From positions 1-6,261 of the forward strand of contig CAIXEV010000650.1 of assembly GCA_903918555.1 (NCBI GenBank): a stretch of DNA of 6,261 nucleotides, written 5' to 3'. Of the stretch, positions 1 through 6,232 are shown one piece after another. The notes under the pieces were generated by a model. It was not told the origin of the DNA. It made no database searches and saw only the letters and a program-made list of their open reading frames with translations. Numbering within the stretch: position 1 is the stretch's first letter; every line of letters begins with the position of its first letter. The DNA comes from an uncultured bacterium (GTDB lineage: Bacteria; Planctomycetota; Phycisphaerae; Phycisphaerales; SM1A02). The position numbers and the translations under genes were made by a program.

Positions 1-124
1 CCACCTCGGCCGCCGAGAGCGGCTCAGCCAGCCTGCGCAGGAGCCCCCATGCATCCATCGCGTCGAAGCTCTCGTAGGCACGAAGCTGGACCGCGTTCAA
101 CTCCTCGGGAAGATCAGATTTCAT
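1..124 (-). CDS. 5' part of an unidentified protein-coding gene (runs off the left edge)
   Basis: An open frame reads leftward from an ATG at 124-122 to the window edge with no stop, giving about 41 residues that begin MKSDLPEELNAVQLRAYES and continue with a helical, Leu/Ala/Arg-rich stretch. A GGAG ribosome binding site (complement of 130-133) lies 5 bases before the ATG, which is why I accept this short frame as a real start. There is no signal peptide; the visible part looks soluble and cytoplasmic. I do not recognise the family, and too little is present to assign a function. It lies 126 bases downstream of the hpnE stop on the same strand. It could be a distal operon member, but the gap and the hairpin at 193-207 make a separate unit about equally likely. 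Confidence 0.6.
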   Translation of the reverse strand, partial: MKSDLPEELNAVQLRAYESFDAMDAWGLLRRLAEPLSAAEV

Positions 125-192
125 TCGCACTCCGGTGGCTCTCGCGATCCGGCCGAGAAGGCGGCGGCGGCGCTGCGTCGGGAGTGTAGATT

Positions 193-207
193 CGCGCCGA
201 AGGCGCG
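193..207 (-). terminator. Perfect GC hairpin downstream of hpnE, possible weak terminator
   Basis: CGCGCC, a 3-base loop, then GGCGCG form a perfect 6-bp stem in the 126-base gap between hpnE and the next minus-strand gene. Read on the minus strand the loop is TTC and the stem is followed by AATCTACA, so there is no real U tract. It could be an imperfect intrinsic terminator, an mRNA 3'-end stabiliser, or chance in GC-rich DNA. Apart from this hairpin and the ribosome binding site of the next gene, I see nothing else in 125-250. Confidence 0.3.
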
Positions 208-250
208 GCGAGCGGCCGTCGTACGCCTGCACCCACGATGGACCGGGATC

Positions 251-1699
251 TCAGCCGATCGCGCGGAAGAGACGCACGAGCGCCGCGGGCGGGAGGTCGG
301 GGGCGACGCGGCCTTGACCCGTGCACGCGGCCGCCGCCGCGAAACCCGAGCGCGCGGCGCCCTCCATCGTGCTTGGCCAGCCCGTGTCGGTCCACTCGCC
401 GGCGAGGTAGAGGTTCGCGACGCCGCCCTTGAGGTCCCCCGCTTCCGCCGTCGTGCGCGGGCGGATCGCCTCGACGCCGGGCGTGCTCGCGAAGGTCGCA
501 TGCCGCTCGAGGACGGGCCGCGACCAGGCGAGCTCGCGCGAGAGTTCGTCGGCCGACACGCCGAGCGCCCACGCGGCGTCGGCGAGGACGCGGCGGGTCG
601 TCTCTTCTTCCGAGAGGCCGTCCCACTCGTCGGCCGTGCTGACGACCGCTTCGAGGCGCTGCGCGAACGGCGCGCCCGCCGGCGGCTCGTGCGCGAAGAG
701 CCAGTGCGTCGCGCGGCCCGAGAGCGAGAGGTTCGGCACCGACAGCACGGGGCGCTTGAACGCAAGGTGGACGCCGAGGATCGGCGAGAAGGTGAACTTC
801 TCGAGGTTCGCGAGGCGCTTGTCGGCGGCGCGCAGCGTGGCCGAGCAGAGCCGCGCGAGGCGGTCGGGCGGCACGGCGGCGATCACGCGCTGCGCGTTCA
901 CGAGGCCATCGTCGCAGACGACGCCGGTCACGCGCTCGCCGTCGAACGCGAGCGCCTTGGCGCTCGTGCGGAGGCGGAGCGAACCGCCCGTCGAGGCGAC
1001 GATCTCCTCGACGCGGTCGTAGAGCCGCCGCAGCGGCACGCGCGCGACGCCCACGGCGCCGGCGAAACGGTGGACGAGCATGCCTTCGTCGAACACCTTG
1101 AGCGCGTGCGCGGCCTCGCAGCGCGCGCTCGGCAGGTTGCACGCGGAGATGACGACGGGATCCCAGAAGAGCTCGACGACCCTCGGCGGCTGGCGGGTTT
1201 CCGCGAGAAACTCGCCGAACGCGCGGCCCGTCCAGCGCACGCGTCCCTTCGGCCCCATGCGCAGGATCGCGAGGAACGCCCGCGCGATCGCCCATTTCTC
1301 CGCGAGGGAGAAGAGCTTCATGCCGGCGAAACTCGGCGAGTAGTGGAGCGGCGCCGGAAGGACCGGCGCGATCGCGAGCCGGTCGAACGCCCCGCCGCCG
1401 CGGGCAAACCAGAGCGTCTCGTGCCACTCGATCTCGTCGAGCACGCCGAGGCGGTCGTAGAGCTCGAGCATGCTCGTGCAGCAGCCCATCACGACATGCT
1501 GGCAGTTGTCGAGCTCGACGCCGCTGCGCACATCGTCGAAGCTCGTGGCGCGGCCGCCGAGCTTGATGCGCGTCTCGACGAGCTCGACCCGCCAGCCCGC
1601 GTCGGCTGCGGCGACGGCGGCCGCGATGCCCGCGACGCCGCCGCCCACGATCGCGACGGTGCGCTGGACGCCCTCCTGAACTCCCTCGGCCACGCTCAT
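251..1699 (-). CDS. hpnE: Hydroxysqualene dehydroxylase HpnE (squalene-associated FAD-dependent amine-oxidase-fold enzyme)
   Basis: The protein is 482 residues. In the known HpnCDE pathway it removes the hydroxyl of hydroxysqualene to give squalene, using reduced FAD, probably at the membrane surface where the lipid substrate lies. Seen here: an N-terminal dinucleotide fold with GGGVAG at 19-24, an acidic residue E42 ending the second strand, and GGRATS at 48-53; an NCQH segment at 65-68 where relatives usually have NGQH; FWDP at 178-181; and a C-terminal FAD signature at about 429-458 beginning NLYLAGEWTDTGWPSTMEGA. It is somewhat longer than the roughly 420-450 residues I expect. The ATG at 1699 is chosen because it overlaps the hpnD stop (ATGA, 1696-1699) and has GGGAG (complement of 1707-1711) 7 bases upstream. 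A start at 1750 would extend into hpnD and is less likely. A phytoene-desaturase-type carotenoid enzyme is the main alternative, made unlikely by the hpnC-hpnD context. Confidence 0.92.
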   Translation of the reverse strand: MSVAEGVQEGVQRTVAIVGGGVAGIAAAVAAADAGWRVELVETRIKLGGRATSFDDVRSGVELDNCQHVVMGCCTSMLELYDRLGVLDEIEWHETLWFARGGGAFDRLAIAPVLPAPLHYSPSFAGMKLFSLAEKWAIARAFLAILRMGPKGRVRWTGRAFGEFLAETRQPPRVVELFWDPVVISACNLPSARCEAAHALKVFDEGMLVHRFAGAVGVARVPLRRLYDRVEEIVASTGGSLRLRTSAKALAFDGERVTGVVCDDGLVNAQRVIAAVPPDRLARLCSATLRAADKRLANLEKFTFSPILGVHLAFKRPVLSVPNLSLSGRATHWLFAHEPPAGAPFAQRLEAVVSTADEWDGLSEEETTRRVLADAAWALGVSADELSRELAWSRPVLERHATFASTPGVEAIRPRTTAEAGDLKGGVANLYLAGEWTDTGWPSTMEGAARSGFAAAAACTGQGRVAPDLPPAALVRLFRAIG

Positions 1700-2589
1700 C
1701 GCGCGGCTCCCGAGGAGAGCACGCCGAACCGCGCACAGAGCGCGATCCACGACTTCGTGAGCGTCGAGAGCCGCGCGCGCTCGCGCATCGCCTTCGCGGG
1801 GTCGCGCGCGATCACGCCGAGGATGCCGCGGTAGATCTCGCTCATCGCGACGATCGTCGGGCGCGCGTCGGGCGACACCATCGCGTCAAGCGCCGCGCTC
1901 TCCGCGAAGCACCGCCGCGCCCGGTCGCACTGCGCGCCGATGAAGCGCGCGGCGGCCTCGGGCTGCCGCCACGCGACAAGCGACGCTGCGTCGAGACCAT
2001 GCGCCGCGAGTTCGTCGGCGGGCAGGTAGCAGCGGCCGCGCGCGAGATCCTCGCGGACATCGCGGAGGATGTTCGTGAGCTGGAACGCGATCCCGCGCTT
2101 GGTCGAGAGTTCGCGCGCGCGCGCGGCGTCGGCGCCGTCGCGCACGCCCCAGATGTCGAGGCAGATCCGCCCGACGGTCGACGCCACCCGATCGCAGTAG
2201 AGCTCGGTCTCGGCGAAGGTCGCGTAGACGCGCGGCTCGAGATCCATGCGCTGGCCTTCGAGCGCTCCCTCGAAATCCGCGGCCGGAAGCGCGTATCGCC
2301 GCGAGATCGCAGCAAGCGCCACGAGCACGGGAGCGTCGTCGCGCGCCTCGCCCGCGAGCGCGAGCCGCGTGCCGGCGGCAAGCTCGTCGAGCCGCGCGCG
2401 GCGCGCATCGGCCGAGGCGCCTTCCTCGTCGGCGATGTCGTCGGCGATGCGCATCCAGGCGTACACCGCGTAGAGCGCCTCGCGCTTCGGCGACGGCAGG
2501 AGACGAAGGCCGTGGTAGAAGTTTCGCGCCTGGGTGCGGGTGATCTCCGCACACGCCTCGAGCGCGGCGTCGATCCGAGCGTCGCTCAT
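1696..2589 (-). CDS. hpnD: Presqualene diphosphate synthase HpnD
   Basis: The protein is 297 residues, normal for the trans-isoprenyl diphosphate (squalene/phytoene) synthase family. It should condense two farnesyl diphosphates head-to-head to presqualene diphosphate with Mg2+. Seen here: the first aspartate-rich motif DDIAD at 50-54, preceded by YAVYAWMRIA; YCDRVASTVG at 131-140; and the second metal-binding motif NILRDVRED at 173-181, followed by LARGRCYLP. The NILRD form separates it from its paralogue HpnC, which has NHWQD. The ATG at 2589 overlaps the hpnC stop (ATGA, 2586-2589) and has GGAG (complement of 2598-2601) 8 bases upstream, so translation is probably coupled. The stop overlaps the hpnE start in the same way. 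A very long open frame continues upstream of this start antisense to ispH. It is a byproduct of GC-rich codon use and not part of the gene. Phytoene synthase is the alternative, but the hpnC and hpnE partners argue against it. Confidence 0.93.
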   Translation of the reverse strand: MSDARIDAALEACAEITRTQARNFYHGLRLLPSPKREALYAVYAWMRIADDIADEEGASADARRARLDELAAGTRLALAGEARDDAPVLVALAAISRRYALPAADFEGALEGQRMDLEPRVYATFAETELYCDRVASTVGRICLDIWGVRDGADAARARELSTKRGIAFQLTNILRDVREDLARGRCYLPADELAAHGLDAASLVAWRQPEAAARFIGAQCDRARRCFAESAALDAMVSPDARPTIVAMSEIYRGILGVIARDPAKAMRERARLSTLTKSWIALCARFGVLSSGAAR

Positions 2590-3683
2590 GGCCCGTGCTC
2601 CGCGGGGGCGGGGTCGACCGCGGGGGCGGGGTCCAGCACAGCAGTCTCCAGCGCCGCAGGCATCCCATACCCCAGGAACCTCGCGGCATCCGGGTCCGGC
2701 TCGGGATCGACGATCCATGCGCTCGGCAGCGGCAGCTTCGGCAATCGCCAGCCAAAGCGCGCGCTTGCCGACGCCCGCAGCACGAGCGACGCCTTGCGCA
2801 CCTTCGAAAGCCTCGGCCGGTCGAGCACCGTCTCGCAGTTCCAGCGCTCGATCTCGCGGAGCACCGTGCGTCCGCCGGCGGCGAACAGCCAGATCAACGG
2901 CTGCGACACCGGCGAAAGGCTCGGTACGAGCGGCTCGCCCGCTTCCCAGAGGTCCCAGGTCTTCGCGACGAGGCGCCGCACGAGCCGGCGCGAATCGCCG
3001 AAGAAGGCCGCGTCGCAGGAGTAGCCCTGCGCGATCGTGCGGTCGAGCCGCGACTCGAAGTCGGCGATCTCGTGCATGTCGGCGGGCACATAGATGCGCC
3101 TGCGCTCGACCCAGTCGCGCTTGATGTCCTGCCAGTGGTTCGTGAGCTGGAGCGCGGTGCAGGTCGCGTCGCTCGCCGCGAGCTGCGCGTCGTCGCAGCG
3201 CTCGCCAAGCGTGGCGAGCACGAGCCTGCCCACGGGATTCGCGCTCAGGCGGCAGTAGTCGAGCGCTTCGTCCCAGGTCGCGTAGCGGGTCTTCACCTGG
3301 TCGAGCTCGAACGCAGCGATGAGATCGCGGAAGAGCCCGAGGTCGAGCCCGCGGCGCTCGACGGTGGGCCGAAGCGCGACATAGACCGGATGCACCGCCT
3401 CGCCCGCGGCCATGCGCTCGAGCTCGCGACGCCACCACGCGAGCAGCTCGGTCGCGCGCTCGGGCGAACCGGCCTCGTCGCCGAGGTCGTCGGCCCAGCG
3501 CGAGAAGGCGTAGATCGCCGCGAAGTCGTCGCGGCGATCCTCGGGCACCAGCGGGCTCAGGACGGAGAAGTTCTCGTACCGGCCGAGCGCCAGCTTCCGG
3601 CAGTACGCGCGGGCCTCGTCGAGCGACGCCGCGGCCGATTGCTCGGGCCCGTAACGGAGAATGTCGGAGACGAGGACAGACAC
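2586..3683 (-). CDS. hpnC: Hydroxysqualene synthase HpnC
   Basis: The protein is 365 residues and a paralogue of HpnD in the squalene/phytoene synthase fold. In the HpnCDE route it converts presqualene diphosphate to hydroxysqualene. Seen here: RYENFSVLS at 35-43, matching the HYENFPV-type segment of HpnC; the first metal motif DDLGD at 65-69; YCRLSANPVGRLVL at 143-156; and the second metal motif NHWQDIKRD at 182-190, followed by RRRIYVP. The start is GTG at 3683 with AAGGG (complement of 3691-3695) 7 bases upstream. It is longer than the roughly 280-300 residues I expect because of a Pro/Asp/Ala-rich C-terminal tail of about 40 residues, ending in two DPAPA units encoded by an 18-base tandem repeat. 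It is first in the minus-strand operon, and its stop overlaps the hpnD start. Order, motifs and coupling make the assignment firm; the function of the tail is unknown. Confidence 0.92.
   Translation of the reverse strand: MSVLVSDILRYGPEQSAAASLDEARAYCRKLALGRYENFSVLSPLVPEDRRDDFAAIYAFSRWADDLGDEAGSPERATELLAWWRRELERMAAGEAVHPVYVALRPTVERRGLDLGLFRDLIAAFELDQVKTRYATWDEALDYCRLSANPVGRLVLATLGERCDDAQLAASDATCTALQLTNHWQDIKRDWVERRRIYVPADMHEIADFESRLDRTIAQGYSCDAAFFGDSRRLVRRLVAKTWDLWEAGEPLVPSLSPVSQPLIWLFAAGGRTVLREIERWNCETVLDRPRLSKVRKASLVLRASASARFGWRLPKLPLPSAWIVDPEPDPDAARFLGYGMPAALETAVLDPAPAVDPAPAEHGP
2600..2633 (-). repeat. 18-base-period tandem repeat coding the DPAPA tail of HpnC
   Basis: Two identical 16-base cores, CCGCGGGGGCGGGGTC on the plus strand (2600-2615 and 2618-2633), sit 18 bases apart. 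They encode DPAPAV and DPAPAE near the end of HpnC, in frame. The first core abuts the hpnD ribosome binding site (complement of 2598-2601), so gain or loss of a unit would change the HpnC tail and the sequence just upstream of the hpnD start without shifting the frame. Confidence 0.85.
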
Positions 3684-3771
3684 GGAAACACCCTTGGGCG
3701 CGGCCGGCGGGCGGCGCAGGACGAAAAGGTACCGCGCCTCGGCCCTGCGGGGGGCGTATCATTGTCCCCTC
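3684..3771. promoter_or_regulatory. Divergent intergenic region between hpnC and ispH
   Basis: These 88 bases separate two outward-facing start codons, so both operons probably take their promoters from here. The hpnC side has a good Shine-Dalgarno sequence (AAGGG, complement of 3691-3695). The ispH side has no purine-rich Shine-Dalgarno in the 10 bases before its ATG. The only convincing promoter-like hexamer is on the plus strand near ispH (listed separately). I find no clear -10/-35 pair for hpnC on the minus strand and no clear operator palindrome. Confidence 0.6.
3757..3762 (+). promoter_or_regulatory. Candidate -10 element of ispH, placed for a leaderless transcript
   Basis: TATCAT differs from the TATAAT consensus at one position and ends 9 bases before the A of the ispH ATG. 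Transcription starting about 7-10 bases after this element would begin at or just before the ATG, which fits the missing Shine-Dalgarno. No TTGACA-like -35 is visible 16-18 bases upstream (that stretch reads CGCGCC-like), so the call is weak and based on one hexamer in a very GC-rich background. Confidence 0.3.
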
Positions 3772-4881
3772 ATGAAGATCCTTCTCGCCAACCCCCGCGG
3801 ATTCTGCGCCGGCGTCTACATGGCGATCGATGTCGTCGACCAGCTGCTCGACATCTGCGGGGGCGAGGCCAACTCCGAAGCCAACCTCGGGACGAGCCCG
3901 CAGAAGATCCCGCAGAAGATCTATGTCTACCACGAGATCGTCCACAACCGCCATGTGGTGCAGCGGTTCCGAGACCGCGGCGCGGTGTTCGTCGAGTCGA
4001 TCGACGAGGTGCCCGAGGGCTCGATCGTGGTCTTCTCCGCGCACGGCGTCAGCCCGGCCGTCCGCGCAGCGGCGCGCGCGAAGCACCTCACCTCGATCGA
4101 CGCCACCTGCCCGCTCGTGATGAAGGTCCACGCCGAGGCGATCCGCTACGCCAAGCGCGGCTGGCAGATCCTGCTCGTCGGCCACGAAGACCACCAGGAG
4201 GTCATCGGCACGCGCGGCGAGGCGCCGGACGCGATCCAGGTGGTCGAGAGCCCCGCGGACATCCCGAACCTGGTGATCCACGACGCGGAGAAGCTCGTCT
4301 ACCTCACGCAGACGACGCTTTCGCTCGATGATGCGAATGTGATCATCAAGGCGCTCAAGCAGGCGTTTCCGAAGATCAACGAACCGCCGTCGAGCGACAT
4401 CTGCTACGCGACCACCAACCGCCAGACCGCCGTGCGCGCCATCGCGCCCGAGGCGGACTTCGTGCTCGTCGTCGGCAGCAAGAACAGCTCGAACTCGGTG
4501 CGCCTCACCGAGATCTCGCAGAACGACGGCACGCCGTCGCGGCTCGTCGACGACGCGAGCGAGCTCGACCCCGCGTGGTTCGAGGGCGCGAACACCGTCC
4601 TCGTCACCTCGGGCGCGAGCGTGCCCGAGGACCTCGTCCACGGCGTGATCGAGGCGCTCATCACCCGCTTCGGCGGCGAGGTCGAGCAGCGCGATGTCCA
4701 CGACGAGCGCGTCGAGTTCGGCCTGCCGTCGACGCTGAAGGACCTCATGAGGAAGCGCGGCATCGACCCTGAGACGCGCCGGATCCGCATCGACCGCGAG
4801 GCCGACACCACGGCGTGGCTCGAGCGCAAGCACATTCCGACGCGCACGGTGCAGGTCTCGATCCGGGAGAGCGAATCGTGA
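3772..4881 (+). CDS. ispH: 4-hydroxy-3-methylbut-2-enyl diphosphate reductase IspH (LytB)
   Basis: The protein is 369 residues and performs the last MEP-pathway step, reducing HMBPP to IPP and DMAPP with a [4Fe-4S] cluster in the cytoplasm. Seen here: the three cluster cysteines C12 (PRGFCAGV), C113 (DATCPLV) and C211 (DICYATTNRQ); substrate-binding H58 (VHNRHVV), H91 (SAHGVSP) and H141 (GHEDHQEVIG); catalytic E143; TQTTLS at 179-184; SKNSSNS at 236-242; and TSGASVPE at 279-286. It is longer than the roughly 315-residue E. coli enzyme for two reasons: an insertion near residues 31-49 that includes PQKIPQKI, coded by a perfect 12-base tandem duplication, and a basic C-terminal extension after about residue 320. 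The ATG at 3772 is chosen because it gives the canonical N terminus MKILLANPRGFC. An in-frame ATG at 3661 would run into hpnC. There is no Shine-Dalgarno. Its stop overlaps the rlmN start. The gene stands divergent to squalene synthesis genes that use its products downstream. Confidence 0.97.
   Translation: MKILLANPRGFCAGVYMAIDVVDQLLDICGGEANSEANLGTSPQKIPQKIYVYHEIVHNRHVVQRFRDRGAVFVESIDEVPEGSIVVFSAHGVSPAVRAAARAKHLTSIDATCPLVMKVHAEAIRYAKRGWQILLVGHEDHQEVIGTRGEAPDAIQVVESPADIPNLVIHDAEKLVYLTQTTLSLDDANVIIKALKQAFPKINEPPSSDICYATTNRQTAVRAIAPEADFVLVVGSKNSSNSVRLTEISQNDGTPSRLVDDASELDPAWFEGANTVLVTSGASVPEDLVHGVIEALITRFGGEVEQRDVHDERVEFGLPSTLKDLMRKRGIDPETRRIRIDREADTTAWLERKHIPTRTVQVSIRESES
3898..3921 (+). repeat. 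Perfect 12-base tandem duplication inside ispH
   Basis: CCGCAGAAGATC occurs twice back to back, exactly on codon boundaries, and codes PQKI-PQKI at residues 43-50 of IspH. It lies in the insertion that precedes the conserved IYVYHEIVHN segment, so a duplication here would be tolerated outside the active-site core. Confidence 0.9.
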
Positions 4882-6014
4882 GCGAGATCCCGCGCGGCGA
4901 CGCGAACGCGAACACTTCCGACCGCACCTCGCTCTTCGAGTTCGACCTCGACTCGCTCGGCCAAGAGGTGACGGCGATGGGCCTCCCCCGCCGCACCGCG
5001 GGGCAGCTCCTCAAGTGGATCTACGAGAAGGGCGTCACCGATTTCGAGAAGATGACCGATCTCTCGAAGGACGCGCGCGCGCAGATCGCCGCGCGGTTCT
5101 GCACGCTTCAAGGCGCCGTCGTGCGCCACCAGGTCGCAAGCGACGACACGCAGAAGCTCTTGATCGAGTGGGCGGATCTCGGCGCGGAGGCCCCGCCGGA
5201 AGGCAGCGTCATGCGCCTCGCGGGCGGAGCAGGAACCGCCACCGAGCGGCAGACCGAGACCGTGCTGATCCCGACCGACGACCGCAAGACCGCGTGCGTG
5301 TCGAGCCAGGTCGGCTGCCCCGTCGGCTGCAAGTTCTGTGCGTCGGGGATCGGCGGCCTCGACGGCAACCTCACCGCGGGCCGCATCGTCGAGCAGGTCT
5401 GGCGGCTCGGGCGGCTCGAAGGCGTCGGCCGCGTGTCGAATGTCGTCTTCATGGGCATGGGCGAGCCGCTTGCGAACTTCAACAATGTGACGCAGGCGAT
5501 CCGCATCATGAACGCCGAGTGGGGCCTCGGGATCGGCGCGCGCAAGATCACGGTGTCGACCGTGGGCCTGCCGCCTGCGATCCGCAAGCTCTGCGCGTTC
5601 GAGATTCCCGTGACGCTCGCGCTGTCGCTGCACGCGCCGTTCGACGAGCTGCGCCGCAAGATCATCCCGTGGGCCGAGTACTCGACGATCGACGAGCTGC
5701 TCGACGCGTGCCAGGAGTGGTTCGTGAAGACGGGCCGCGAGATCACGCTCGAGTACATCCTCTTGGGTGGCGTGAACGACCGCCGCGAGCACGCGGAAGA
5801 GCTCGCGCGCCTCGCGCGCTCGATGCGCGCGAATGTGAACCTCATCCGCTACAACGAGGTCGACGGCGTGCCGTTCGCACGCCCGACCTCGGGCGATGTG
5901 CACGCGTTCCAGGAAGTCCTGCGCGCGAAGCATGTGAATGTCCACATCCGCGCAAGCCGCGGCCGCGACATCGCGGCGGCGTGCGGGCAGCTGCGGCATG
6001 AGGCGCGTGTTTGA
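4878..6014 (+). CDS. rlmN: Dual-specificity 23S rRNA (A2503-C2)/tRNA (A37-C2) methyltransferase RlmN
   Basis: The protein is 378 residues, a radical-SAM enzyme that methylates C2 of A2503 in 23S rRNA and, in studied homologues, A37 of some tRNAs. Seen here: an N-terminal RNA-binding-type region with GLPRRTAGQLLKWIYEKG at 35-52; the radical-SAM cluster motif C147-x3-C151-x2-C154 in GCPVGCKFC; the upstream conserved C140 of CVSSQVGC; GMGEPL at 193-198; and the C-terminal C369 in ACGQL, matching the methyl-carrying cysteine (C355 in E. coli). Two oddities: about 22 extra residues at 101-126, before ETVLIP, and a short tail of nine residues after C369. The start is GTG at 4878, overlapping the ispH stop (GTGA) with GGGAG (4865-4869) 8 bases upstream. 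An in-frame ATG at 4815 lies inside ispH and is rejected. The stop codon lies within the first element of a repeat array. Cfr is a related alternative, but length, motifs and housekeeping context fit RlmN. Confidence 0.96.
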   Translation: MSEIPRGDANANTSDRTSLFEFDLDSLGQEVTAMGLPRRTAGQLLKWIYEKGVTDFEKMTDLSKDARAQIAARFCTLQGAVVRHQVASDDTQKLLIEWADLGAEAPPEGSVMRLAGGAGTATERQTETVLIPTDDRKTACVSSQVGCPVGCKFCASGIGGLDGNLTAGRIVEQVWRLGRLEGVGRVSNVVFMGMGEPLANFNNVTQAIRIMNAEWGLGIGARKITVSTVGLPPAIRKLCAFEIPVTLALSLHAPFDELRRKIIPWAEYSTIDELLDACQEWFVKTGREITLEYILLGGVNDRREHAEELARLARSMRANVNLIRYNEVDGVPFARPTSGDVHAFQEVLRAKHVNVHIRASRGRDIAAACGQLRHEARV

Positions 6015-6172
6015 GCGACGATATTTGAGCGGTCGCCGCTGCGGCGGCTTCCTTTGGTGCTAGGTGGGCGTTTGAGCGGTCGCCGCTGCGGCGGCTCCCT
6101 TTGGTGCGGGGAAGCGTTTGAGCGGTCGCCGCGTGTTTGAGCGGTCGCCGCTGCGGCGGCTTCCTTTGGTGC
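6010..6172. repeat. Array of 37-base palindrome-containing repeats at the 3' end of rlmN
   Basis: Three full copies lie at 6024-6060, 6071-6107 and 6136-6172. Copies 1 and 3 are identical; the middle one differs only at 6097 (C for T). Each begins TTTGAGCGGTCGCCGC and ends CCTTTGGTGC. A truncated copy of the first 16 bases is at 6117-6132, and an 8-base beginning (TTTGAGCG, 6010-6017) contains the rlmN stop codon. Spacers are 6, 10, 9 and 3 bases, often ending GCG or GTG just before the unit, and the full-unit period is 46-47 bases. Each full unit holds GCCGC-T-GCGGC, which can extend to a stem of about 6-7 pairs with one or two G-T pairs and a 5-base loop. It could be a REP-like interspersed repeat, a small non-autonomous mobile element, or a transcription-end structure. 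It is not coding: the frames through it give low-complexity Arg/Ser/Pro translations. Confidence 0.85.
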
Positions 6173-6184
6173 TGCTGGCGGGAC

Positions 6185-6199
6185 CGGCGCTGCGCGCCG
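6185..6199. repeat. Small perfect hairpin (6-bp stem, 3-base loop)
   Basis: CGGCGC, TGC, GCGCCG form a perfect stem just after the repeat array. In DNA this rich in GC such short palindromes arise often by chance, so no function is claimed. Confidence 0.3.
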
Positions 6200-6232
6200 C
6201 GCTGTCGACGCTTCGGATGGTTCTGCTAGCAC

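Noticed and set aside
114..1834. Long open frames on both strands overlapping hpnE (to 540 codons)
   Set aside because: Their translations are Arg/Ala-rich with no recognisable motif, while the hpnE frame shows clear FAD-binding signatures.
3661..3771. Upstream ATG at 3661 as the ispH start
   Set aside because: It would add 37 residues with no family similarity before the canonical MKILLANPRGFC and overlap the divergent hpnC start.
1696..4833. A 1045-codon open frame on the minus strand
   Set aside because: Only its last 297 codons are hpnD. The upstream part is antisense to ispH and out of frame with hpnC, with a low-complexity Arg/Asp/Val-rich translation typical of GC-rich shadow frames.
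4815..4877. Upstream ATG at 4815 as the rlmN start
   Set aside because: It lies inside ispH by 67 bases, and the GTG at 4878 has a well-spaced GGGAG and the same 4-base overlap seen at the other junctions.
4404..5999. A 531-codon minus-strand open frame antisense to rlmN and the end of ispH
   Set aside because: It is a mirror of the codon bias of the plus-strand genes; it has no motifs and no start context.
6010..6172. CRISPR array
   Set aside because: Spacers are only 3-10 bases and units are unevenly truncated, far from the roughly 30-base spacers of CRISPR; no cas genes are near.
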